A stretch of DNA of 64,000 bases from Ancylobacter tetraedralis (lineage in GTDB: Bacteria; Pseudomonadota; Alphaproteobacteria; Rhizobiales; Xanthobacteraceae). Positions within the stretch are counted from its first letter, which is position 1. Each line of letters starts with the position of its first letter. The stretch covers positions 372,001-436,000 of the forward strand of contig NZ_JACICD010000002.1 in NCBI RefSeq assembly GCF_014195655.1, written 5' to 3'. Made by a program: the position numbers and the translations under genes. This document shows, piece after piece, positions 16,514 to 24,181 of this stretch. The notes beneath the pieces were generated by a model that was given only the letters and a program-made list of their open reading frames with translations, did no database searches and was not told the DNA's origin.

Positions 16514-17401
16514 GTGGCCATGGGTTTCGAGATCAAGCGCGTCGGCATTATCGGCGCCGGCCAGATGGGCAACGGCATCGCGCATGTGTGTGCGCTGGCC
16601 GGCTACGATGTCGTGCTCAACGACCTGGAGAAGGACCGCCTCAAGTCGAGCCTCGCCACCATCAACGGCAACATGTCCCGCCAGGTGGGCAAGGGGCTGT
16701 ATTCCGATGAGGAAAAGCAGGCCGCGCTCGCGCGCATCCACGGCACCGACCAGACGGCCGACCTCTCCGAAGTCGACCTCGTGATCGAGGCGGCGGTGGA
16801 GAAGGAGGAGATCAAGCGCAAGATCTTCTCCACGGTCTGCCCCTTCCTCAAGCCCGAGGCGATCCTCGCCACCAACACCTCGTCCATCTCGATCACCCGG
16901 CTCGCCGCCTCCACCGACCGGCCGGAGCGGTTCATCGGCATCCATTTCATGAACCCCGTGCCGCTCATGCAGCTCGTCGAGCTGGTGCGCGGCATCGCCA
17001 CCGAGGACGAGACCTTCGAGCTCTCCAAGGCCTTCGTCACACGGCTCGGCAAGACCTATGCGGTGTCGGAGGATTTCCCGGCCTTCATGGTCAATCGCAT
17101 CCTTCTGCCGATGATCAACGAGGCGATCTACACGCTCTATGAGGGTGTCGGCTCGGTGGACGCCATCGACACCGCGATGCGGCTCGGGGCCAACCACCCG
17201 ATGGGCCCGCTGCAGCTGGCCGATTTCATCGGCCTCGACACCTGCCTGTCCATCATGCAGGTGCTGCACGAGGGGCTAGCTGACAGCAAGTACCGCCCGT
17301 GCCCGCTCTTGGTGAAATATGTCGAGGCCGGCTGGCTGGGCCGCAAGACCCAGCGCGGCTTCTACGACTATCGCGGCGAGAAGCCGGTGCCGACGCGCTG
17401 A
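16514..17401 (+). CDS. 3-hydroxybutyryl-CoA dehydrogenase
   Basis: A 295-residue NAD(P)-dependent short-chain 3-hydroxyacyl-CoA dehydrogenase interconverting acetoacetyl-CoA and 3-hydroxybutyryl-CoA. It has the Rossmann motif GIIGAGQMGNGIA (12-24), the ILATNTSSISITRLA block, the catalytic FIGIHFMNPVPLM segment with the active His, and the C-terminal dimer domain with GANHPMGPLQLADFIGLD (core HPMGPLQLADF). GTG 16514 is favoured by the AGGA four bases upstream; ATG 16520 is the alternative. Position after etfBA fits fatty acid or poly-3-hydroxybutyrate carbon flow. Confidence 0.95.
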   Translation: MAMGFEIKRVGIIGAGQMGNGIAHVCALAGYDVVLNDLEKDRLKSSLATINGNMSRQVGKGLYSDEEKQAALARIHGTDQTADLSEVDLVIEAAVEKEEIKRKIFSTVCPFLKPEAILATNTSSISITRLAASTDRPERFIGIHFMNPVPLMQLVELVRGIATEDETFELSKAFVTRLGKTYAVSEDFPAFMVNRILLPMINEAIYTLYEGVGSVDAIDTAMRLGANHPMGPLQLADFIGLDTCLSIMQVLHEGLADSKYRPCPLLVKYVEAGWLGRKTQRGFYDYRGEKPVPTR

Positions 17402-17412
17402 GGGTTTCCCTC

Positions 17413-17820
17413 TCAGGCCGTCAGGAAATCGACAGCTATCCCGCGCGCGACCGAATTGCTCACCGTGGAATCCTGCCGCGCCCGCTCGATCAGGGCGACG
17501 ATATCGCTCGCCGGATCGACCGGCACCACCTCAACCCGCACCAGGGCGCGGGTCGCCAGCAGCGGCGCACCCTCAAGCGTCAGCTCGACGTCGACGCCGA
17601 TCGATTCGATCGCGATCCCCATCGCCTGCGCGACATAGTGGAGGTCGTTGCAGAGGCATCCGCCGATGGCGAGCGCCAGCAACTCCCCGCCATTGAAGCC
17701 AAGCCCGGTGCCGCCGGCACGCCCCTCGGCCCGGTCGACCACCAGGGTATGCGCGCCGGCCCAACCCAGCGCCGCGCCCGTGCCGCCGATGCTGCGCAGC
17801 TGAACCTGCATCCTTGTCAT
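17413..17820 (-). CDS. OsmC family protein lacking the second redox cysteine
   Basis: A 135-residue OsmC-fold protein: an N-terminal beta sheet, the central helix start GFNGGELLALAIGGCLCNDL (41-60) holding Cys55 and Cys57, then VDVELTLEG. OsmC/Ohr enzymes reduce organic hydroperoxides with two Cys, the second usually in a C-terminal helix. Here that position reads DSTVSNSV (117-124) with Ser instead of Cys. The protein may use the vicinal pair Cys55/Cys57 or have another role. It is convergent with the Hbd gene, only 11 bp apart. Confidence 0.88.
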   Translation of the reverse strand: MTRMQVQLRSIGGTGAALGWAGAHTLVVDRAEGRAGGTGLGFNGGELLALAIGGCLCNDLHYVAQAMGIAIESIGVDVELTLEGAPLLATRALVRVEVVPVDPASDIVALIERARQDSTVSNSVARGIAVDFLTA

Positions 17821-17915
17821 CGCGAGGGGCCTCCGTGACGCGCGTGGATGCTCTCAGGGCCGTTGCGACTTTGCAAGCCCTCGCCATGCCGCCCTCACAC
17901 CGCCCGCCCCCGCAC

Positions 17916-18884
17916 TCACCGCCCTCTTACCCACCGCCCCGGCCGCCCGTCGATCGCCGCCAGCCCCAGCGCGATGAGGGCGAAGCCGGCGAGTTCGCGC
18001 GGCTCCAGCGCCTCGCCCAGGAACAGCGCGCCGAGCAGGATGGCGCTCACCGGCACGAGGAAGGTGACGAGCGAGATGTTGGTCGCCCCGTTGCGCGCGA
18101 GGATGCGGAAATACAGGATATAGGCGATGCCGGTGGAGAGCACGCCCAGCCCCATCAGCGCCGCCAGCACGTGCGGGGAGGGCAGCGGCCGCGTCCAGGG
18201 CTGGTCGAGCGCGAGCGCGAGCGGTGCGAGCAGCACGCTGGAGGCGGCGAGTTGCAGCATGGCGACGCCGATCGGCGGAAGGTGGCGGAAGCGCCGGCCA
18301 TAGACCGCGGCAAAACCGTAGGACACGGTCGCGCCGATGGCCGCGAGCTGCGCCGGCAATTGATGGCCGCCAAGCTGGCCGATCAGCGCCGGCCCCATCA
18401 TGACCGCCACGCCGGCAAAGCCCAGCACCACGCCGGCGAGCTTGCCGGCGGTGAACTTCTCGTCGCGGGTGAAGGCCTGCGCCACCAGCACGGTGAAGAG
18501 CGGCGTGGCGGCGTTGAGGATCGAGGACAATCCGCTGGGAATATGCTGCTGCGACCAGGCGATGAGGCCGAAAGGAATGATGTTGGCGATTACCGCCATG
18601 ATCAGGAACTCGCCGATCAGGCGGCGGTTGAGCGGCACGTGCACACCGCCGATCCGCGCGATGACGAACAGCGCCGCGGTGCCGATCGAAACCCGTCCCA
18701 GCACCATGGTGAGCGGGGAAATCTCCTGCACCGCCACCTTGCCGAAGAAGAACGAGCCGCCCCAGATCAGCGACAGCAGCACCAGCGCCCCCCAGTCGCC
18801 GGCCGCCATCGGTAGTAAGGTCGATTTTGCCCCGGCCGCCTTGGGCGGGGAGCCGGGACGCGTGGCGGATGGGGTGGCGGACAT
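17916..18884 (-). CDS. EamA/DMT family transporter
   Basis: A 322-residue ten-helix drug/metabolite transporter made of two EamA repeats (about 30-165 and 175-310). Typical elements are LSLIWGGSFFFGKVA near helix 1, PFGLIAWSQQHIPSGLSSILNAATPLFTVLVA (core ALIPSG-like QHIPSGLSSI), and the FLVPVSAILLGALFLGE motif in the second repeat. Substrate cannot be told from sequence; amino acids or metabolites are usual. A run of nine G lies 18-26 bp upstream of its start on the coding strand, next to the AGGAG ribosome site. Confidence 0.92.
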   Translation of the reverse strand: MSATPSATRPGSPPKAAGAKSTLLPMAAGDWGALVLLSLIWGGSFFFGKVAVQEISPLTMVLGRVSIGTAALFVIARIGGVHVPLNRRLIGEFLIMAVIANIIPFGLIAWSQQHIPSGLSSILNAATPLFTVLVAQAFTRDEKFTAGKLAGVVLGFAGVAVMMGPALIGQLGGHQLPAQLAAIGATVSYGFAAVYGRRFRHLPPIGVAMLQLAASSVLLAPLALALDQPWTRPLPSPHVLAALMGLGVLSTGIAYILYFRILARNGATNISLVTFLVPVSAILLGALFLGEALEPRELAGFALIALGLAAIDGRPGRWVRGR

Positions 18885-18901
18885 GCAACGCTCCTGCGCG
18901 G

Positions 18902-18910
18902 CCCCCCCCC
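18902..18910. repeat. Nine-base C homopolymer in the leader of the EamA gene
   Basis: A run of nine C (G on the transporter's coding strand) stands 18-26 bp before the transporter ATG at 18884. Such tracts slip during replication and could alter spacing upstream of the ribosome site. Confidence 0.85.
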
Positions 18911-19040
18911 GCGCGGAAAGGGGGGAGCGGCCTTGAACCCGCTGGCCCGCCCCTGTCGGCCACGGGCCGCGGCAGGCGAGCCGGCTCGCGCAGGGTCATA
19001 CGTCCTCGCGCGGCGTTCGCCTACCCGATTTCGCCCGCTC

Positions 19041-19994
19041 TCAGCCGTGCGGCATCGCGGGGTGCGCCAGCCAGTCGGCGTACCCGCGCGGCCAGTCGGC
19101 GCTGGGCGTGCCGGGCCGGCCCATGCCGAAGCCGTGCCCGCCGGAAGGGATCTCGTGCATTTCCACCGGAACGCCGGCGCGCTCGCAGGCGCGCGCCATC
19201 CATGGCGCCTGCCGGGGATCGCTGGTCGGGTCATCCTGCGCCTGCACCAGAAAGGTCGGGGGAAAGGCGGGCGTGACATAGGTCTCCGCCGACCAGCGCG
19301 CCGCTTCCTCGGGCGAAGGGTGGCGCCCCACCAGCACGCGCTGGGCCGAGGTCGGCGCGAGGTCCGGGGCGAGGCTCAGCACGGGATAGATGAAGGCGAC
19401 GAAATCCGCCCCGCCTGCCGCCGCATCGGCCGCCGCATCCGAGGCATCCACCGGGGGATAGTCGCCCATCGGCGCGCCCCCGGCGGTGAGCGCCAGCAGA
19501 TGCGCGCCGGCGGAGAAGCCGAGCAGGCCGACGCGGGCGTGCGTGGTCCCGCTGACGCCGGCCCGGATGAGCCGCAGCGCGCGGCGCGCATCCTGGAAGG
19601 GGGCAGCGGGGCCAGCGCCCCAGCCCTCGCCCGGCAGGCGATAATCGAGCACGGCGGCGGCGATGCCCCGTCCGGCCAGCCAGCTTGCGGCCGGCAGCGC
19701 CTCGTTGCCGTCCTCGATCCGCCGGTAGCCGCCGCCGGAGGCGATGAGGATCACCGTGTCGGCCGGGCGATCCGGGCGGAACAGCGTCAGGCTGGGGCGG
19801 GCGATGTTGCGCCGTGCGTCGCGCGGGCCGCGCGTCATCGCGCCCTGCGGCCCGCCGCCGCCGGGTGGCGGGCCGGGCCAGAGCGGGAGAACCGCGGGGG
19901 GCGCGCGGTCGGGCGCGGATGCCGGCGCGTCCGCCCGGCTCGTGCCGGCGGCAAGGGCTCCCGCAAGGGCGAGGAGGCTCCGGCGGGTCAGCAT
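19041..19994 (-). CDS. Secreted alpha/beta-hydrolase (acetyl-esterase-like)
   Basis: A 317-residue protein starting MLTRRSLLALAGALAAG at ATG 19994, a twin-arginine-like signal (TRRSLLAL) ending near SRADA. The hydrolase core shows the HGG-equivalent strand VILIASGGGY, the nucleophile elbow GFSAG (in LLGFSAGAHLLAL), an Asp in AQDDPTSDP, and His in SGGHGFGMG, the order expected of BD-FAE/xylan acetylesterase-like enzymes. It probably removes acyl groups from a sugar or small ester in the periplasm. It lies 44 bp downstream of tlpA on the same strand and may share its transcript. Confidence 0.86.
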   Translation of the reverse strand: MLTRRSLLALAGALAAGTSRADAPASAPDRAPPAVLPLWPGPPPGGGGPQGAMTRGPRDARRNIARPSLTLFRPDRPADTVILIASGGGYRRIEDGNEALPAASWLAGRGIAAAVLDYRLPGEGWGAGPAAPFQDARRALRLIRAGVSGTTHARVGLLGFSAGAHLLALTAGGAPMGDYPPVDASDAAADAAAGGADFVAFIYPVLSLAPDLAPTSAQRVLVGRHPSPEEAARWSAETYVTPAFPPTFLVQAQDDPTSDPRQAPWMARACERAGVPVEMHEIPSGGHGFGMGRPGTPSADWPRGYADWLAHPAMPHG

Positions 19995-20038
19995 GGTCTC
20001 CCCTCGGCGCGGGACATCGCTCGACCCCCGCAGGCGCG

Positions 20039-20833
20039 CTATGGCCCCGCCGGCGCGCGGCGGGCGGCCTCGATGAGTGCCACCGCCTCCGGGCTCGCCC
20101 ATTCGGCCGGCCCGGCAATATGGCCGATCTCGCAGCCCTGCGCATCGATCAGCATGGTGGTCGGCAGCCCGAAGCCGCGCCCCACCGCGCGCAGGTCCTG
20201 GAAAGCCTGCGCCTTGGGGTCGGTATAGAGCGCCAGATGCCGGATGCCGGTCTCGTCCATGAAGGTCTTGGGCTTTTCGGGATTGCGCTGGTCGATATTG
20301 ATGGCGATCACCGCGAAACCGGGCAGCGCCGTTGCATCCTTGCCGGCCGCCGTCGTGGCGCCGAGCGTGCCCTGCAAGGCGTCGAGCGCCGGCATTTCCT
20401 TGCGGCAGGGCACGCACCAGGTGGCCCAGATGTTGACGAGTTTCAGCCCGTCGCCGCCCACGTTGGAAAGGCGGGTCGGCGTGCCGTCGGGGGCGAGGAA
20501 GGCGAGGTCGGGAATGCGGGTCGGCTTGAGCGTGGGAGCGAAGGCGGCCAGTTCGCCCTTGGCGAGATCGGCGATGCGGCGGCCGGTGTCGCTGGCGGCG
20601 GTGCAGGCGGCATCGCCCCCGAGCGCGGCGGTGGTGGCGGCCTCGTCCGGGGCTGCCGGCGCCTCGCGCTGCGCAACGGCGTTGCGCGCCCCACCCCCGA
20701 TCCCGTATACGCCTGCCAGCCCGGCAGCGGCGCCGAGCACCAGCGCGGCCGCCACGATGAGGGCGAACCGGCCCTTGGCGCGCGCCGTGCCCCGCCCTTC
20801 GGGGGGCGTCGCATCCTCAGGTCGTTCGGTCAT
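20039..20833 (-). CDS. tlpA: TlpA-type membrane-anchored thiol:disulfide reductase
   Basis: A 264-residue protein with an N-terminal anchor (about 22-44) and a periplasmic thioredoxin fold containing the redox motif WCVPC (139-143) in [17 protein letters not shown], and the cis-Pro segment GLPTTMLID. In Bradyrhizobium TlpA reduces copper chaperones and CoxB for cytochrome oxidase assembly. A Cys at residue 77 and a final ...AQGCEIGHI Cys match TlpA architecture with an extra disulfide. It is divergent from argH with only 26 bp between starts, an arrangement I recall from Bradyrhizobium. Confidence 0.93.
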   Translation of the reverse strand: MTERPEDATPPEGRGTARAKGRFALIVAAALVLGAAAGLAGVYGIGGGARNAVAQREAPAAPDEAATTAALGGDAACTAASDTGRRIADLAKGELAAFAPTLKPTRIPDLAFLAPDGTPTRLSNVGGDGLKLVNIWATWCVPCRKEMPALDALQGTLGATTAAGKDATALPGFAVIAINIDQRNPEKPKTFMDETGIRHLALYTDPKAQAFQDLRAVGRGFGLPTTMLIDAQGCEIGHIAGPAEWASPEAVALIEAARRAPAGP

Positions 20834-20859
20834 GGCCGTCCTCGCGGAGAAAAGTCAGC

Positions 20860-22248
20860 ATGAGCAACAAGATGTGGGGCGGCCGCTTCGAGACCGGCCC
20901 CGACGCGATCATGGAGGAGATAAACGCCTCCATCGGTTTCGACCAGCGCCTCTATGCGCAGGACATTGCGGGGTCGAAGGCGCATGCCTCGATGCTCGCG
21001 GCGAAGGGGATCATCGACAAGGCTGATGCCGAAAAGATCGTCGCCGGTCTAGACACGATCCTGTCAGAGATCGACGCGGGCGATTTCACCTTCCAGCGCG
21101 CGCTGGAAGACATTCACATGAACATCGAATCGCGCCTCGCCACGCTGCTTGGTCCGGCGGCCGGCCGGCTGCACACCGCCCGCTCGCGCAACGACCAGGT
21201 GGCGACCGATTTCCGTCTCTATGTCCGCGACACGATCGACACGCTCGACGTGCAGTTCCGGGATCTGCAGAAGGCGCTGGTGGAGAAGGCGCTGGTCCAT
21301 TCCGGCACGGTCATGCCGGGCTTCACCCATCTGCAGACCGCCCAGCCCGTGACCTTCGGCCACCACCTGCTCGCCTATGTCGAGATGCTCGGGCGCGATC
21401 GCGGCCGGTTCCGCGATGCCCGCGCGCGGCTGAACGAATGCCCGCTGGGCGCGGCGGCGCTGGCCGGCACCTCCTTCCCGATCGACCGATTCGCCACCGC
21501 GAAGGCGCTGGGATTCGACCGGCCGACCGCCAATTCGCTCGATTCGGTGTCCGATCGCGACTTCGTGCTGGAGACGCTGGCGGCCGCCTCGATCGCGGCC
21601 ATGCACCTCTCGCGCTTCGCGGAGGAAATCGTCATCTGGACCTCGCCGCTCACCGGGCTGCTCAAGCTCTCGGATCGCTTCACCACCGGCTCCTCGATCA
21701 TGCCGCAGAAGCGCAACCCGGATGCCGCTGAGCTGGTGCGCGCCAAGATCGGCCGCATCGCCGGCGCCTTTTCCGGGCTGCTGATGGTGATGAAGGGCCT
21801 CGCGCTGGCCTATGCCAAGGACATGCAGGAGGACAAGGAAGGCGCGTTCGACGCGCTCTCCACCCTTTCGCTGATGATCGCCGCCACGGCCGGCATGGTG
21901 CGCGACATGGTGCCGGACGAGAAGCGCATGAAGGACGCCGCGGGCTCGGGCTATTCCACCGCCACCGATCTCGCGGACTGGCTGGTGCGCGTGCTCGGCC
22001 TGCCGTTCCGCGAGGCGCACCATGTCACCGGCCGCATCGTCGCGCTGGCGGCGGGCCGCGACGTGGCGCTGCACAAGCTCTCGCTGGCCGACATGCAGGA
22101 GGTGGAGCCGCGCATCACGAATGAGGTGTTCGGCGTGCTCTCGGTGGCGAAATCCGTGGCGAGCCGCGTCTCCTATGGCGGCACCGCGCCGAAGAATGTC
22201 CGTGCGCAGGCCAAGCGCTGGCTGAAGCAGCTGGACAAGCACGCCTGA
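20860..22248 (+). CDS. argH: Argininosuccinate lyase
   Basis: A 462-residue enzyme of the fumarase/aspartase superfamily that splits argininosuccinate into arginine and fumarate, the last step of arginine synthesis. Landmarks are [11 protein letters not shown] (4-14), [28 protein letters not shown] (core ARSRNDQ), LPGFTHLQ-like [14 protein letters not shown], and the superfamily signature [12 protein letters not shown] (about 281-292) with the catalytic Ser. Start ATG 20860 leaves only 26 bp to tlpA, so its promoter must overlap the tlpA gene or leader. Confidence 0.97.
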   Translation: MSNKMWGGRFETGPDAIMEEINASIGFDQRLYAQDIAGSKAHASMLAAKGIIDKADAEKIVAGLDTILSEIDAGDFTFQRALEDIHMNIESRLATLLGPAAGRLHTARSRNDQVATDFRLYVRDTIDTLDVQFRDLQKALVEKALVHSGTVMPGFTHLQTAQPVTFGHHLLAYVEMLGRDRGRFRDARARLNECPLGAAALAGTSFPIDRFATAKALGFDRPTANSLDSVSDRDFVLETLAAASIAAMHLSRFAEEIVIWTSPLTGLLKLSDRFTTGSSIMPQKRNPDAAELVRAKIGRIAGAFSGLLMVMKGLALAYAKDMQEDKEGAFDALSTLSLMIAATAGMVRDMVPDEKRMKDAAGSGYSTATDLADWLVRVLGLPFREAHHVTGRIVALAAGRDVALHKLSLADMQEVEPRITNEVFGVLSVAKSVASRVSYGGTAPKNVRAQAKRWLKQLDKHA

Positions 22249-22289
22249 GCGGCGTCCCCTTGCGCCGATCCTTGAGGAGCCATGCCGCG

Positions 22290-22934
22290 ATGACGAGCCC
22301 CGAGACGACGAAGCCGGACAGGAGAGGGACGGACAAGGTTCGGCCCGAGGCGGGCGATGCCGGAACCCGGGTCCTGCGCCGCCTGCACCCGGTGACGAAG
22401 TTCGCGCTGGAGATGGGCCCGCTCGCCGTGTTCTTCATCGCCAATGCGAAGGGCGGCATCTATGCCGCGACCGGCGCCTTCATGCTGGCGACGCTGATCG
22501 CGCTGGCGGCCATGTGGTATCTCGCGCGCAAGATCGCGGTGATGCCGCTGGTGTCGGCGGGGGTGGTGCTGGTGTTCGGCACGCTCACCCTGGTGCTGCA
22601 GGACGATCACTTCATCAAGATGAAGCCGACCATGGTCAACGCCCTGTTCGGCATCGCCCTGCTCGGCGGGCTCGCCTTCAACAAGCCGCTGCTGCCTTAT
22701 GTGCTCGGCGACGTGTTCGAACTGACCGATGAGGGCTGGCGCATCCTCACCATACGCTGGGGCGTGTTCTTCCTCGTTATGGCCGTGGTGAACGAGATCG
22801 TCTGGCGCAGCGTGTCGACCGATGCCTGGGTGGCGTTCAAGACCTTCGGCTACCTGCCGCTGACCTTCATCTTCGCCATGGCGCAGATGCCGCTGATGAC
22901 GCGCCATGGCCTCGAGCCGGGCGCCGAGAAATAG
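22290..22934 (+). CDS. yciB: Inner-membrane septation protein A (YciB)
   Basis: A 214-residue protein with about five helices and the YciB/IspZ pattern: LEMGPLAVFFIANAKGGIYAATG (core GPLAVFFIAN), a KMKPTMVNALFGIALLGG block, a GWRILTIRWGVFFLVMAVVNEIVWR block (core RWGVFFLVMAVVNE), and the final MAQMPLM. ATG 22290 is preferred since the upstream in-frame TTG has no ribosome site while GAGGAG lies 10 bp before this ATG. YciB interacts with the divisome and elongasome and affects envelope integrity. Its gene follows argH by 41 bp. Confidence 0.94.
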   Translation: MTSPETTKPDRRGTDKVRPEAGDAGTRVLRRLHPVTKFALEMGPLAVFFIANAKGGIYAATGAFMLATLIALAAMWYLARKIAVMPLVSAGVVLVFGTLTLVLQDDHFIKMKPTMVNALFGIALLGGLAFNKPLLPYVLGDVFELTDEGWRILTIRWGVFFLVMAVVNEIVWRSVSTDAWVAFKTFGYLPLTFIFAMAQMPLMTRHGLEPGAEK

Positions 22935-22962
22935 GCCCCAAGACATAGACCCGGGGCAATAG

Positions 22963-22987
22963 CCGGCGGGATGGGGCATCCCGCCGG
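22963..22987. terminator. Bidirectional hairpin between convergent yciB and aldo/keto reductase
   Basis: A perfect eleven-base stem (CCGGCGGGATG/CATCCCGCCGG) with a GGG loop lies in the 77-bp gap between converging genes. It lacks T-tracts but is ideally placed to end both transcripts. Confidence 0.7.
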
Positions 22988-23011
22988 AAATGCGTGCCGC
23001 CGGCTCCGGCG

Positions 23012-24058
23012 CTATGGGCAGGGATTGCCGCGCAGCTGGTGCACGGCATCGATCTTCGCCTCGATCTCCGGCGTGATCGCCACATCGATGGCGTCGATAT
23101 CGGTGGCGAGCTGCTCCATCGAGGTGGCGCCGATGATGACCGAGGTCATGAACGGGCGCGACAGGCAGAAGGCGATGGCCATCTGCGCGGGATCGAGCCC
23201 CGCCTCGCGGGCAATGGCGAGATAGTCGTCGATCGCCTCTTCCGCGCCCGGCTTCTGGTAGCGCTGGCCGCGATCGAACAGCGTCGAGCGTGCGCCGGGC
23301 GGGCGGGCGCCCTTCTGGTACTTGCCGGTGAGAAAGCCCTGCGCGAGCGGGGAATAGGCGAGCAGCCCGACCTGCTCGCGCAGGCTTACCTCGGCGAGCG
23401 CGGTCTCGAAGGTGCGGTTCAGCAGGTGATAGGCGTTCTGGATCGAGGCGACGCGCGGCGCGCCGGTGCGCTCGGCCTCCGCGAGGTAGCGCATCGTGCC
23501 CCAGGCGCTCTCGTTGGAGAGACCGACATGGCGCACCTTGCCCTCCCGCACCAGTTCGGCGAAGGCGTCGAGCGTCTCGGAAATCGGCGTCTCCTCGCCC
23601 GGCGCCGCCTTCCAGCGGGTGGGGTTGGAGCCGAACTCCGCCATGGGCCGGCCGGGCCAGTGCAGCTGGTAGAGGTCGATATAGTCGGTCTGCAGGCGCC
23701 TCAGACTCTTCTCGACCGCCTCGCGGATCTGCCCGCGGGTCGGGCGGGCAGGCGCGCCGTCGTCGCGGAACCAGGTCATTTCGGACAGGCCGCAGACCTT
23801 GGTGGCAAGGATCACCTTGTCGCGGTTGCCGCGCGCCTTGAGCCAGGAGCCGATGACCCGCTCGGTGGAGCCCTGCGTCTCGGGCTTGGGCGGGATGGAG
23901 TAGAGTTCGGCGGTGTCGAGGAAGTTGATGCCGCGGTCCAGCGCATAGTCCAGCTGCGCATGGCCTTCGGCTTCGGTGTTCTGCTGGCCGAAGGTCATGG
24001 TGCCGAGACAGATGGCGCTGACCTCCAGGCCGGTGCGGCCGAGCGGGCGATAATGCAT
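23012..24058 (-). CDS. Aldo/keto reductase, Tas-like
   Basis: A 348-residue NADP(H)-dependent TIM-barrel oxidoreductase close to E. coli Tas. It starts MHYRPLGRTGLEVSAICLGTMTFG (core RTGLEVSAICLGTMTFG) and has the catalytic Asp-Tyr in LDTAELYSIPP, Lys in ILATKVCG, His in LYQLHWPGRP, the SNESAWG segment, and the NADP-binding SVIIGATSMEQL motif near the C-terminus. Tas-type insertions (PPKPETQGSTE) are present. Substrate unknown. ATG 24058 is chosen because it gives the family N-terminus; a longer frame upstream has no support. Confidence 0.93.
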   Translation of the reverse strand: MHYRPLGRTGLEVSAICLGTMTFGQQNTEAEGHAQLDYALDRGINFLDTAELYSIPPKPETQGSTERVIGSWLKARGNRDKVILATKVCGLSEMTWFRDDGAPARPTRGQIREAVEKSLRRLQTDYIDLYQLHWPGRPMAEFGSNPTRWKAAPGEETPISETLDAFAELVREGKVRHVGLSNESAWGTMRYLAEAERTGAPRVASIQNAYHLLNRTFETALAEVSLREQVGLLAYSPLAQGFLTGKYQKGARPPGARSTLFDRGQRYQKPGAEEAIDDYLAIAREAGLDPAQMAIAFCLSRPFMTSVIIGATSMEQLATDIDAIDVAITPEIEAKIDAVHQLRGNPCP

Positions 24059-24181
24059 GGCGATGTATCGGGGTTTTTCGAGGGAGGGAGTTGAGTGAGG
24101 ATAGGCGCCGCGCGCCGAGCGGGCAAGATGCCGGACAAGATGCCGGGCAAGCGGCATGCGTATATCACATAAAATAAACGT

